Counted from the first letter of the stretch, positions 1-6,468 are shown. The stretch: 8,320 bases of DNA from Alloprevotella tannerae (GCA_015259305.1 JABZGO010000070.1:1-8320); one strand, 5' to 3'. Made by a program: numbers and translations. Notes: generated by a model from the sequence alone, not told the origin.

Positions 1-193
1 AATCAGGCCATTGTCCGGCATCAGCAACACCGCGTAATGGTTTGTAAGTATCCGGATCTATTACGACCAAATTAAAAGGATTGGCAACGTGCGCTAGACG
101 GAAACTTGGCTTTTGAGCAAAATCTCTATAGAATAAATAGAAGTCTTTGTTCACGTTATCCTGCAAACTTTGATGCCTTAACGACGTCAGCAT
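1..193 (-). CDS. C-terminal part of a frameshifted DUF4348-type protein (runs off left edge)
   Basis: An open frame of 64 codons starts at an ATG at 193-191 and continues past base 1. Its translation (MLTSLRHQSL..., then NKDFYLFYRDFAQKPSFRLAH...) has no signal peptide and does not look like the start of an independent protein. It resembles the second half of DUF4348-type lipoproteins, which as I recall them carry two copies of an aromatic 'FF..F..D..FQ..R+..P' segment. The segment here (DFYLFYRDFAQKPSFRLAHV) parallels FFDDFFFNFQTNQAFQLKRV in the preceding frame. The ATG overlaps the preceding stop as TGATG, so translational coupling is formally possible. One extra G (TGATG to TGGATG) would fuse the frames as ...RKQWMLTSL..., which fits the family better. 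Function unknown. The 3' end is outside the window. Confidence 0.6.
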   Translation of the reverse strand, partial: MLTSLRHQSLQDNVNKDFYLFYRDFAQKPSFRLAHVANPFNLVVIDPDTYKPLRGVADAGQWPD

Positions 194-200
194 CATTGTT
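188..200 (-). other. Probable frameshift site joining the two DUF4348 halves
   Basis: Read on the minus strand the bases are AACAATGATGCTG. The upstream frame reads CAA-TGA (stop 195-193), while the downstream frame reads ATG-CTG from 193. Inserting one G after TG gives CAA-TGG-ATG-CTG (Q-W-M-L), restoring a single frame across both halves. There is no X-XXY-YYZ slippery heptamer in the zero frame (T-AAA-CAA), so programmed -1 frameshifting is not supported. A real mutation or a sequencing or assembly error are the simplest readings. Confidence 0.6.
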
Positions 201-645
201 TACGTAACTTTTCAAAGAAATATTGCGCTACTTTTTCTGTTTTCAAATTGATCATCTCAACTACAACAACCTTCAAAGCTGTATCTTTCGCCGTTTTGAG
301 TTCAGACTTATTATCAAACAACATCGTATATAACTCTCGCTTAGAATAGAAAGGGTTGAATTTCCAATCTTTCTTTTCAAGCTGCTGCGTAGTAGCCCCC
401 TCTTGCACGAGCAGAGGGAAACTCACGCGCTTCAGCTGGAAAGCTTGATTGGTTTGAAAGTTGAAAAAGAAATCATCAAAGAAGCCATCTGCAGCTACCG
501 GAGGCTCATTTTCTGACTGCAAAGAGTCTGTATCTGCTACCGCTACTTGCTGCGCTGTCGTAGCAGTTGTATTTTCCACTTTATTACCCTTGCAAGCTAC
601 AACAAGCAAGATAAAGATCAAAAAGCCAAATGTTTGTTTCATCAT
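193..645 (-). CDS. DUF4348-type lipoprotein, N-terminal half (likely frameshifted)
   Basis: From the ATG at 645 this encodes 150 residues. It begins with a lipoprotein signal, MMKQTFGFLIFILLVVAC, with lipobox VVAC and lipidated Cys18 (the next codon, also ATG at 642, is an equally good start). A low-complexity T/A/Q-rich linker (about 25-50) follows, then a folded-looking region with FFDDFFFNFQTNQAFQLKR (55-73) and KDWKFNPFYSKRELYTMLFD (92-111). This matches my recollection of DUF4348, a Bacteroidales lipoprotein family of unknown function usually near 280-300 residues, so this product is about half length. It stops at ...FFEKLRKQ-TGA, where family members continue with W and the second repeat; that continuation is present in the frame starting at 193. 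An upstream in-frame TTG at 666 is rejected because it lies inside the -7 promoter box. Family call moderate; lipoprotein call strong. Confidence 0.75.
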   Translation of the reverse strand: MMKQTFGFLIFILLVVACKGNKVENTTATTAQQVAVADTDSLQSENEPPVAADGFFDDFFFNFQTNQAFQLKRVSFPLLVQEGATTQQLEKKDWKFNPFYSKRELYTMLFDNKSELKTAKDTALKVVVVEMINLKTEKVAQYFFEKLRKQ

Positions 646-663
646 TATTTGAATTCTACGCGA

Positions 664-691
664 CAAAGTTATACCAATTGATGTATTTCAA
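664..691 (-). promoter_or_regulatory. Bacteroidota-type promoter for the DUF4348 lipoprotein gene
   Basis: The minus strand has a perfect TAnnTTTG -7 box, TAACTTTG (671-664), preceded by a TTG (TTGAAA, 691-686) with 17 bases between the TTG and the -7 box. This is slightly shorter than the usual roughly 19-21. Transcription would begin near 657, leaving a leader of about a dozen bases before the ATG at 645. The -7 box is identical to the one at 3197-3204. Confidence 0.6.
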
Positions 692-704
692 GCCATTTCC
701 ACTC

Positions 705-738
705 AAAAAAATGCACGTGTAACAATCCTTATTGCACA
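705..738 (-). terminator. Weak terminator candidate downstream of the rlmI-like gene
   Basis: In the transcript of the minus-strand operon, TGT-G-CAAT / ATTG-TT-ACA (738-718) can form an imperfect 7-bp stem with a 4-base AAGG loop. A run of seven T (711-705) follows after six bases. The internal mismatch and the gap before the T run make it weak. It lies about 40 bases past the stop of the methyltransferase gene and just upstream of the next promoter, which is the right place for a terminator. Confidence 0.3.
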
Positions 739-779
739 ACCATCTAATCTAAAGAAGAAGCCCTCTTAATTACGTGTAT

Positions 780-1964
780 TTAAATGATCTCTAAAACCAG
801 CCCCTTAAGGTATTCTCCTTCCGGGTGGTAAATATTAACCGGATGATCAGCGGGCTGATGTAATTGATGAAGAATACGAACATAGCGCCCGCTCTGCGCA
901 GCAGCAGTGAAAACAGCTAAACGAAACTGATCCTTGCTTATAGCTTGAGAACAACTAAAAGTGAAAATAATGCCGCCACTTTTAATCTTTCGCATAGCTT
1001 GCATATTCAAGCGAGTATAACCTTTCAAAGCATTTCTTACAGCTTCCTTGTGCTTCGCAAAGGCTGGTGGATCTAACACGATGAGGTCAAAAGTATCATC
1101 GGCCTTATCTAAAAACTTGAATGCGTCTTCTGCATAGGCCTTGTGGTGATCGCAATTCGGATAATTGAGCGCGACATTTGCGTTGGTCAAGTCAATAGCC
1201 TTGGCACTACTATCTACACTTACGACCTCCTGCGCTCCACCTCGAAGTGCGTAAACGGAAAAGCCACCCGTATAACAGAACATATTTAATACATGTCGTT
1301 TATTTGAATAGCGTTGCAACAAAAGTCGGTTCTCTCTTTGATCAATAAAGAACCCCGTCTTCTGCCCGCGTAGCCAGTCAATGTGAAAACGCAAATTATT
1401 TTCAACTGCAACATTATTTTTTGACACACCTCCCAACAAAGGGCCATCCAGTTCGTCTAAATTTGCCTTATAAGGAAGCGTTGTCTCACTTTTATAATAA
1501 ACTTGTGCCACGCTTTCACCCAAAACACGCTGCAAAGATTGGGCAATTTGATGACGAGCATAATGCATACCAACAGAATGCGCCTGCATAACAGCCGTTT
1601 CTCCATATATGTCGACAATTAATCCGGGCAAACGGTCTCCTTCTCCGTGAACTAAACGAAAGATATTATTGTCTACTCTTAACAAGTTCAAAGCACGTCG
1701 AAGCATTAAAGCTTCGGAAAGACGTTCATCCCAAAACGCATCATCAACAACAACATCCTCAAAGCTCAATATGCGAATGGCAATGCTACCAATTTGGTAA
1801 TGTCCTACAGCTAAAAATTGAGAGGAGGCATCTTCTATCCTAACAATCTCTCCTTCTCTTAAATCATCAGGAAGAGTTTGAATGGCTCCGGAAAAAACCC
1901 ACGGATGGAATCTTCTTAAACTGTCTGCTTTTCCTCTTTTTAAAACTATTGTTTTGTAAGGCAT
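780..1964 (-). CDS. rlmI: RlmI-like 23S rRNA (cytosine-C5)-methyltransferase
   Basis: This 394-residue protein has the length and layout of RlmI/YccW (E. coli RlmI is about 396 residues), which methylates C5 of a 23S rRNA cytosine (C1962 in E. coli) with S-adenosylmethionine. Residues about 4-72 form a PUA-type RNA-binding domain (HPWVFSGAI at 20-28, then GEIVRIED). Residues about 75-185 are the intermediate domain, and about 195-394 the Rossmann methyltransferase. Visible motifs are GQKTGFFIDQREN (200-212), SAM motif I VLNMFCYTGGF (225-235), the acidic ribose-binding VVSVDSS (D251), motif IV LDPPAF (297-302) and motif VI FTFSCSQ with the probable catalytic Cys338. The ATG start (MPYKT) sits 14 bases after the stop of the exonuclease gene, so it is the last gene of the DUF5063-exonuclease operon. 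Bacteroidota members of this family are usually annotated only as class I SAM-dependent rRNA methyltransferase; target-site identity is inferred. Confidence 0.88.
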   Translation of the reverse strand: MPYKTIVLKRGKADSLRRFHPWVFSGAIQTLPDDLREGEIVRIEDASSQFLAVGHYQIGSIAIRILSFEDVVVDDAFWDERLSEALMLRRALNLLRVDNNIFRLVHGEGDRLPGLIVDIYGETAVMQAHSVGMHYARHQIAQSLQRVLGESVAQVYYKSETTLPYKANLDELDGPLLGGVSKNNVAVENNLRFHIDWLRGQKTGFFIDQRENRLLLQRYSNKRHVLNMFCYTGGFSVYALRGGAQEVVSVDSSAKAIDLTNANVALNYPNCDHHKAYAEDAFKFLDKADDTFDLIVLDPPAFAKHKEAVRNALKGYTRLNMQAMRKIKSGGIIFTFSCSQAISKDQFRLAVFTAAAQSGRYVRILHQLHQPADHPVNIYHPEGEYLKGLVLEII

Positions 1965-1978
1965 TTCTTATCTCAGAT

Positions 1979-2584
1979 TTATTGTAATATGTAGTCGCTT
2001 GTTTCTTTCAAGCGCTTCAGTTCTTTGTATAATTTCAAACAGGCATAAGCATCAGTAGCTGCGTAAAGCTTTTGTGATTGTGTGTAGATAGGAGCCTCCC
2101 AATTTGAAAGCTGTGCAGACTTTGAGATTCTTTGATGGAATACATTCGCAAAGAGCTTTTGCAGACTCATATCTTTGATACCCATCTCTTTTACATAGTC
2201 TTGCAAGTCAACACAATTTTGTGGATCAAATTTATGCCTTTTACTAAGCATAAAGAAGTCGTCTTTGAGAGATAGTCCGACCTTTTTTATTGCTTTGTTT
2301 GACAATAAATGAATTAAATCCGGCGCAAATCCAAAACAGCTCAACTGAAATAAACAGCAAAAGTCCTCATTAGCCACTTGTAATAATGCGACCTTATGTA
2401 TCGTTCCTTTGCGAAAAGAAGGGCGAGTTTCCGTATCTATCCCTAAGATTTCTGAAGATGAAAGTTGCTCTACTGCCTGCGTTACATCCTCTATCCTTTG
2501 TATTACTTTAATATCTCCATTAAAGACGAAACGTGGTAGATTCGTAACGAAGTCTTTCTCTGTCTTTACAAATAATCTTCTCAT
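1979..2584 (-). CDS. DEDDy-type 3'-5' exonuclease domain protein (RNase D-like)
   Basis: This 201-residue protein consists almost entirely of one DEDD-superfamily 3'-5' exonuclease domain, without the HRDC domains of full-length RNase D. Exo I is ILGIDTETRPSF, with metal-binding D50 and E52. Exo II is KKVGLSLKDDFFML (101-113), with D108 the probable ligand. Exo III is LYAATDAYACLKLY, with Y174 and D178 spaced as in the DEDDy subclass (YxxxD). All four acidic positions and the tyrosine are present, so it should be active. The substrate cannot be read from sequence; RNA 3'-end trimming is inferred from RNase D similarity and from the rRNA methyltransferase gene 14 bases downstream. Its ATG overlaps the upstream stop codon (ATGA, 2584-2581), indicating translational coupling with the DUF5063 gene. 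No signal peptide, so cytoplasmic. Confidence 0.88.
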   Translation of the reverse strand: MRRLFVKTEKDFVTNLPRFVFNGDIKVIQRIEDVTQAVEQLSSSEILGIDTETRPSFRKGTIHKVALLQVANEDFCCLFQLSCFGFAPDLIHLLSNKAIKKVGLSLKDDFFMLSKRHKFDPQNCVDLQDYVKEMGIKDMSLQKLFANVFHQRISKSAQLSNWEAPIYTQSQKLYAATDAYACLKLYKELKRLKETSDYILQ

Positions 2585-3132
2585 TCCGTTTCCTCATCAA
2601 ACGCTTTATCGCCATACTTAATATCATGCATGGCTCGTAAAGCATTAAGAAGCTTCTGCCCCCAATAGAGTTTGAAATTCTCTTTCAAATCTGCGAGAGC
2701 TACCTGCCTAACTTCTTCGTTACCCCATCGGTAACATTCTACAAATTCACGCAGAGCTTGGTACATATCTGCCAAATCTTCGCTTATAGTACAAAGTATG
2801 GGGCGATCAGAATACTTAAATTCCTGGACAAAGACGTCTAAATATGAATCTTGATCTCCCAAAATTGCTGCTATTCTATTTCTAACGAGGTTGTAATCTC
2901 CTTCTGTAACTTTATTCTCATTAAAGCCATCAACCGGTTCTGCATCATTCACCAGAGAGGTCTTCAAATAAACCATAGGTAGCAAGATCAGCATTATGTC
3001 TATTAAATCTTGCGCAGTTGTTTGATCCTCACGCTCCACCTGACGGCAAAATTCAGTTGCAACAGTTAGCAATTCCAACACAGATTGAGTGAGTTGGGGC
3101 TCGTTTTCTTCTATATTATTTTGTGCTGTCAT
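2581..3132 (-). CDS. DUF5063 domain-containing protein
   Basis: This soluble, acidic, predominantly helical protein of 183 residues matches my recollection of DUF5063, a Bacteroidota family of unknown function and about this length. Recognisable segments are VLELLTVATEFCRQVE (18-33), LILLPMVYLKTSLV (48-61), SYLDVFVQEFKYSDRP (96-111), TISEDLADMYQALREF (115-130) and the C-terminal YWGQKLLNALRAMHDIKYG (156-174). There is no signal peptide or membrane segment. It is the first gene of a three-gene minus-strand operon with the 3'-5' exonuclease (ATGA overlap) and the RlmI-like methyltransferase. The tight coupling suggests an accessory role linked to the nuclease, but no function is established. 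The start is the only ATG that precedes the conserved region; the promoter lies about 65 bases upstream. Confidence 0.85.
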   Translation of the reverse strand: MTAQNNIEENEPQLTQSVLELLTVATEFCRQVEREDQTTAQDLIDIMLILLPMVYLKTSLVNDAEPVDGFNENKVTEGDYNLVRNRIAAILGDQDSYLDVFVQEFKYSDRPILCTISEDLADMYQALREFVECYRWGNEEVRQVALADLKENFKLYWGQKLLNALRAMHDIKYGDKAFDEETE

Positions 3133-3160
3133 TGGCTAAAACTTCATTTATCATATGCAC

Positions 3161-3177
3161 GACTCAATCATCGAGTC
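3161..3177 (-). promoter_or_regulatory. Small hairpin in the leader of the DUF5063 operon
   Basis: GACTC (3161-3165) and GAGTC (3173-3177) form a perfect 5-bp inverted repeat with a 7-base loop. If transcription starts near 3190, the hairpin lies in the 5' leader, about 29 bases before the DUF5063 ATG. It could affect translation or mRNA stability, but an arm of 5 bp may be chance. Confidence 0.25.
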
Positions 3178-3196
3178 ATTTTACTCTTTCGATATG

Positions 3197-3228
3197 CAAA
3201 GTTACTTATTTTCTTATTGTCTATACAA
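3197..3228 (-). promoter_or_regulatory. Bacteroidota-type promoter of the DUF5063-exonuclease-rlmI operon
   Basis: On the minus strand a perfect TAnnTTTG -7 box, TAACTTTG (3204-3197), is preceded by a -33-type TTG (3228-3226) in TTTATTG, with 21 bases between them. This matches the spacing of primary sigma-factor promoters in Bacteroidota. Predicted transcription starts near 3190, giving a leader of about 58 bases. The -33 element lies inside an 18-bp dyad (3214-3231), which could be an operator. Confidence 0.65.
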
Positions 3229-3231
3229 TAA
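3214..3231. repeat. 18-bp dyad (inverted repeat) in the divergent intergenic region
   Basis: TTATTGT (3214-3220) and ACAATAA (3225-3231) are perfect 7-bp inverted arms around a 4-base CTAT spacer. The dyad overlaps the -33 TTG of the minus-strand promoter and lies 28 bases upstream of the OmpA-family gene start, so a bound regulator could affect both directions. AT-rich DNA produces such dyads by chance, so this is only a candidate operator. Confidence 0.35.
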
Positions 3232-3258
3232 AAAGGCTAAGAATACGTGTCTATAGAT

Positions 3259-5334
3259 ATGCGATTTTATCTTTACCTATTACTTTCAAGTCTTCTGTTA
3301 GTAGCTTGTACGCCTGTCGAGCAAATAATTAAGCGGGGCGACAATGCGCTAGCCATCGGCGAATATGCAGAAGCGGCCGGACTTTACAAAAATGCCTACC
3401 AACGATTATTGCCTAAAGACAAAGAACGGCGGGCACAACTATCCCTACAAATGGGTAAGTGTTATTTACGCTATGGTAATACGGCAAGAGCATTAGGTGC
3501 ATTGAAAAACGCAGAAAGATATGGAGCAACCGACTCCACACTTTGGCTGCTTTTGGGAGATATTGCCAAGACTAATGGCGATTATAAAGCGGCCCAATCT
3601 TATTATAATACGTACCAACAACATTTCCCTTACGACTCCATTGTCGCACAGAAGCTCGCAAGTACGGAGGATGCAACAAACAACTACAATACAGCTTCTG
3701 CTTACACGGTAAAAATTTCCAACATCTTCAATTCCGGCCGCACAGACTATTGTCCGGCGCTCTTTGGCAAGGAAGCTTCAATACTTTATTTCACCACGAC
3801 GCGACGCCAAGTTAAAGGAGCAGACCTCTCAGGCGTAACGGCGTTGAAGCCCGGCGACATTTACTTTTCCAAAAAAGATGAAAAAGGAAAATGGAAGCTG
3901 CCTGAACCGCTCGAAGGTGGCGTCAATACGAATTTTGATGAAGGCGCTTGTGCATTTAATCCATCCGGCACGAAGATGTATCTTACCGTCTGTCGCGAAG
4001 ACCCGCAATATCCGCGTTTAGCAGAAATTTGGGAGTCAACACGTTCTGATGCTGCGTGGTCAAAGCCCACACAGCTAAAACTTACGTCTGACACGCTATC
4101 CTCCTACGCCCATCCTGCAATTTCTCCCAACGAAGATTTCATTTACTTTGCATCAGATATGCCCGGAGGATATGGCGGTTTGGATATTTGGAGAGCAAGC
4201 TTTAATTCGCACGGAACCGGTCCGGTCGAAAATTTGGGCCCATCTATCAACACCGCCGGCAACGAATGCTTTCCTGCCTTCCGACCTAATGGCGAATTAT
4301 ATTTTGCTTCTGATGGGCAATCACCCAATTTTGGAGGCTTAGATCTTTATCGCGCCACGGAAGACAGCATTCACCATTCCTGGAATGTCATTCACTTACC
4401 CGCACCTATGAATTCTCCCGGCAATGATTTTGGCATTACGTTTGAGGGAGCGCACAATCGGGGATTTTTCTCTTCTTCACGTGCCACCGGAGGTCGCGGA
4501 TGGGATAAGATTTACGAGTTTTCTTATCCCGACTATCTATTGAGCGTCAAGGGATGGGTATATGAGCAAGATGGCTACGAGCTTCCCGCTGCTGTAGTCT
4601 ATATGATCGGCGACGATGGTACAAACAAAAAACTCAGTGTCCTATCCAATGGATCCTTTGAAGCGCCGGTAAAGGCAAATACAAAGTATCTTTTCTTAGC
4701 TACGTGCAATGGTTATCTGAACATAGCCAACACTTTAGTGCCCGACTCCTCTACTACGGAGCATCAATACGTGCTTCAGTTTCCTTTGCCCAACATGAAT
4801 ATCCCCGTACTTGTTAGAAACGTCTTCTATCAGTTTGATAAAGCCGCGATTACAGACAGCAGCAAGGTTGCGCTTGACCGATTGGCTGCCTTGTTGAAAG
4901 ATAATCCGCACATCACGATCGAACTTTCCTCCAACTGCGACTATCGCGGTACCGACGCCTACAATGATCGACTCTCTCAACAACGAGCTGAAAATGTCGT
5001 ACATTATTTAATTTCACAAGGCATTCCTGCTGCGCGCCTGACGCCTAAGGGGTATGGGAAGAAAAATCCTAAAATCGTTTCTAAGAAGTTGGCCGAAACG
5101 TATACTTTCCTCAAAGAAGGCGACACGCTAACTACGGCATATATTATGAAGCTCCCACCTAAGGAGCAGGAAATATGCAATGCACTCAACCGCCGCACAG
5201 AATTCCGCGTATTAAGAACCACTTACGGCTTGTTTGATGAGAAAGGCAATTTCAACCCTTCGCTGTTAAAGCCGCAAGAGAAACGAGAAGAAGAGCAAAC
5301 ATCTGATTCTGAACCTGCCGGAGTATTATATTAA
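3259..5334 (+). CDS. porE: PorE-like OmpA-family lipoprotein (TPR + beta-propeller + CRD + OmpA C-terminal)
   Basis: This 691-residue envelope protein starts with a lipoprotein signal, MRFYLYLLLSSLLLVAC (lipobox LVAC, Cys17). Residues about 20-130 are TPR-like helices (GDNALAIGEYAEAAGLYKNA; GDIAKTNGDYKAAQSYYNTY). Residues about 150-425 carry PD40-type propeller repeats, clearest at 285-311 (HPAISPNEDFIYFASD...GGLDIW) and 338-364 (FPAFRPNGELYFASD...GGLDLY). Residues about 427-510 resemble a carboxypeptidase-regulatory-like fold (VKGWVYEQDG). Residues about 516-655 are an OmpA C-terminal peptidoglycan-binding domain: VFYQFDKAAI, then CDYRGTDAYNDRLSQQRAENV with the diaminopimelate-binding pair D561 and R576 fifteen apart, ending NRRTEFRVL. 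This order is that of PorE of the type IX secretion system (P. gingivalis PG1058), thought to anchor the complex to peptidoglycan. The ATG is preferred to an in-frame GTG at 3247 because the signal peptide begins MRFYLY. Orthology is inferred from architecture; other OmpA/WD40 lipoproteins share parts of it. Confidence 0.75.
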   Translation: MRFYLYLLLSSLLLVACTPVEQIIKRGDNALAIGEYAEAAGLYKNAYQRLLPKDKERRAQLSLQMGKCYLRYGNTARALGALKNAERYGATDSTLWLLLGDIAKTNGDYKAAQSYYNTYQQHFPYDSIVAQKLASTEDATNNYNTASAYTVKISNIFNSGRTDYCPALFGKEASILYFTTTRRQVKGADLSGVTALKPGDIYFSKKDEKGKWKLPEPLEGGVNTNFDEGACAFNPSGTKMYLTVCREDPQYPRLAEIWESTRSDAAWSKPTQLKLTSDTLSSYAHPAISPNEDFIYFASDMPGGYGGLDIWRASFNSHGTGPVENLGPSINTAGNECFPAFRPNGELYFASDGQSPNFGGLDLYRATEDSIHHSWNVIHLPAPMNSPGNDFGITFEGAHNRGFFSSSRATGGRGWDKIYEFSYPDYLLSVKGWVYEQDGYELPAAVVYMIGDDGTNKKLSVLSNGSFEAPVKANTKYLFLATCNGYLNIANTLVPDSSTTEHQYVLQFPLPNMNIPVLVRNVFYQFDKAAITDSSKVALDRLAALLKDNPHITIELSSNCDYRGTDAYNDRLSQQRAENVVHYLISQGIPAARLTPKGYGKKNPKIVSKKLAETYTFLKEGDTLTTAYIMKLPPKEQEICNALNRRTEFRVLRTTYGLFDEKGNFNPSLLKPQEKREEEQTSDSEPAGVLY

Positions 5335-5365
5335 CTTCTTACATAAACATTTTCATTGACCGATT

Positions 5366-6271
5366 ATGAGAAAATTTATTTCAACAGCTATCTTTATTAG
5401 CTTTTCCATCTGCTCTTATGCGCAGCTCTTATACAAAATTTCGGGCAACGGTTTGAAGCAGTCTTCTTATGTCGTTGGTACGTTCCACTTAGCACCGGTT
5501 ACGTATGTCGACAGCATAGTAGGCATCCATCAGGCAATAAATGCAGTCGATCAGGTCTGTGGTGAAGTAGATGTGAGTTTGATGAGAAACCCGGAAGGTA
5601 TGAGCAAGATGCAAGCTGCTGCATTCTTGCCCGATGGGAAAACAATTGATCAAGTCCTAACAGCTGATCAGACCAAACGACTCAATGCTTTTTTAACGAC
5701 TTACATTGGCGTTGATTTAAGCAATCCTATGGTAAAGCAACAGTTGGGCAGACTTACGCCCGCTATGCTTACCACACAGTTTACCGTTGTCTTATATACT
5801 ACAAAGCATCCTGGATTTAATCCGCAAGAAAGCTTTGATGAATATTTCCAAAAAGTAGCCAAAGAGCAGGGAAAGTCAGTTGACGGATTAGAAACAGTAG
5901 AGGTTCAGATGGACTTACTCTTTAAGAAAACACCACTACCACGACAAATCACGCAATTGATGTGCCTCGTGGACAATACCGACTTTTATGAAGAGATGTC
6001 TGACGAGATGGCAAAAGCCTATTTCGCACAAGACTTGAACGGGCTAAAGGCTGTCATCGACAAAAAGCTACATAACGCTTGCGATATGACACCTGAGGAG
6101 AGAGCAGATTTGATTGACAATAGGAATAGAGCTTGGATAGAAAAAATACCGACGATCATGCAAGCAAAGTCCACGCTGTTTGCTGTCGGTGCCGGCCACT
6201 TAGTGGGCGATAATGGCTTACTAAAGCTATTACAAGACAAGGGCTATACGGTAGAGGCCGTAAAAAATTGA
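5366..6271 (+). CDS. Secreted TraB/GumN family protein (Tiki-like GX2H protein)
   Basis: This 301-residue protein has a cleavable signal peptide (MRKFISTAIFISFSICSYA, probable cleavage before QLLYK), so it is periplasmic or exported. The mature part is a single TraB/GumN domain of normal length. It opens with LLYKISGNGLKQSSYVVGTFHLAP, whose GTFH (38-41) is the first GX2H motif, followed by the conserved CGEVDV (Glu67) and DGLETVEVQ (173-181). It ends with FAVGAGHLVGDNGLLKLL, where GAGH (275-278) is the second GX2H motif, and the preceding DNRNRAWI is also typical. Paired GX2H motifs define the Tiki/TraB/PrgY fold; Tiki members are metalloproteases, but the activity and substrate of bacterial GumN-like members are mostly unknown. 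It starts 31 bases after the PorE-like gene with no promoter between them, so co-transcription is likely. No truncation is seen. Confidence 0.85.
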   Translation: MRKFISTAIFISFSICSYAQLLYKISGNGLKQSSYVVGTFHLAPVTYVDSIVGIHQAINAVDQVCGEVDVSLMRNPEGMSKMQAAAFLPDGKTIDQVLTADQTKRLNAFLTTYIGVDLSNPMVKQQLGRLTPAMLTTQFTVVLYTTKHPGFNPQESFDEYFQKVAKEQGKSVDGLETVEVQMDLLFKKTPLPRQITQLMCLVDNTDFYEEMSDEMAKAYFAQDLNGLKAVIDKKLHNACDMTPEERADLIDNRNRAWIEKIPTIMQAKSTLFAVGAGHLVGDNGLLKLLQDKGYTVEAVKN

Positions 6272-6329
6272 CTCTGAAAGCCAATATCAAAAATACGGCG
6301 TCGTATTGTTGCAAACATAACTACATCAC

Positions 6330-6374
6330 AAACGTCCGTTCGCAGCTGATCTATCTTGATGCGAATGGACGTTT
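6330..6374. repeat. 15-bp inverted repeat / hairpin downstream of traB-like gene
   Basis: The left arm AAACGTCCGTTCGCA (6330-6344) and right arm TGCGAATGGACGTTT (6360-6374) are complementary over 15 positions with one mismatch, which is a G-U pair in plus-strand RNA. The loop is 15 bases. No T run follows, so it is not a standard intrinsic terminator. It may protect the 3' end of the PorE-like/TraB mRNA or be a dispersed palindromic repeat. The left arm region ACAAACGTCCnTTC recurs at 6606-6619 in the periodic repeat. Confidence 0.7.
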
Positions 6375-6445
6375 ACTATCAGGCGTCTTAGTATTCGCAG
6401 ACTCCCATCGCAAGTTACCTCAAAACATTACAAAGAGATTCCGGC

Positions 6446-6468
6446 AGCTCTCGATGTGAGCTATTTTT
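6446..6468 (+). terminator. Possible intrinsic terminator after the PorE-like/TraB operon
   Basis: AGCTC (6446-6450) and GAGCT (6458-6462) form a 5-bp stem with a 7-base loop, followed by ATTTTT. Position (about 175 bases after the TraB-like stop) and the U tract suit a plus-strand terminator, but the stem is short, so it is a weak candidate. Confidence 0.4.

Noticed and set aside
188..200. Programmed ribosomal frameshifting at the DUF4348 junction
   Set aside because: The zero-frame context T-AAA-CAA is not a slippery heptamer, and no strong downstream stem was seen. A one-base deletion or sequence error is simpler.
461..652. Plus-strand 63-codon frame over the DUF4348 gene
   Set aside because: It lies fully antisense to the lipoprotein signal and linker codons and resembles no known family.
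646..666. Upstream TTG start at 666 extending the DUF4348 lipoprotein by seven residues
   Set aside because: The TTG lies within the TAACTTTG -7 box, so it would be upstream of the transcript start, and it would put SRR before the lipoprotein signal.
3247..3258. GTG start at 3247 for the PorE-like gene
   Set aside because: The ATG four codons later begins a standard lipoprotein signal peptide; the extra residues VSID would place an acidic residue before it.
3861..5222. Minus-strand frames of 61-89 codons within the PorE-like gene
   Set aside because: They lie opposite a long, clearly conserved reading frame, and their translations lack any recognisable domain.
3259..6271. PorE-like/TraB pair as a novel defence or toxin-antitoxin system
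   Set aside because: Both proteins carry export signals and conserved envelope domains, and no nuclease, toxin or sensor domain is present.
6268..6459. 63-codon frame beginning with TTG at the end of the TraB-like gene
   Set aside because: It has a rare start overlapping the TraB-like stop, no family resemblance, and much of it is the 15-bp palindrome.
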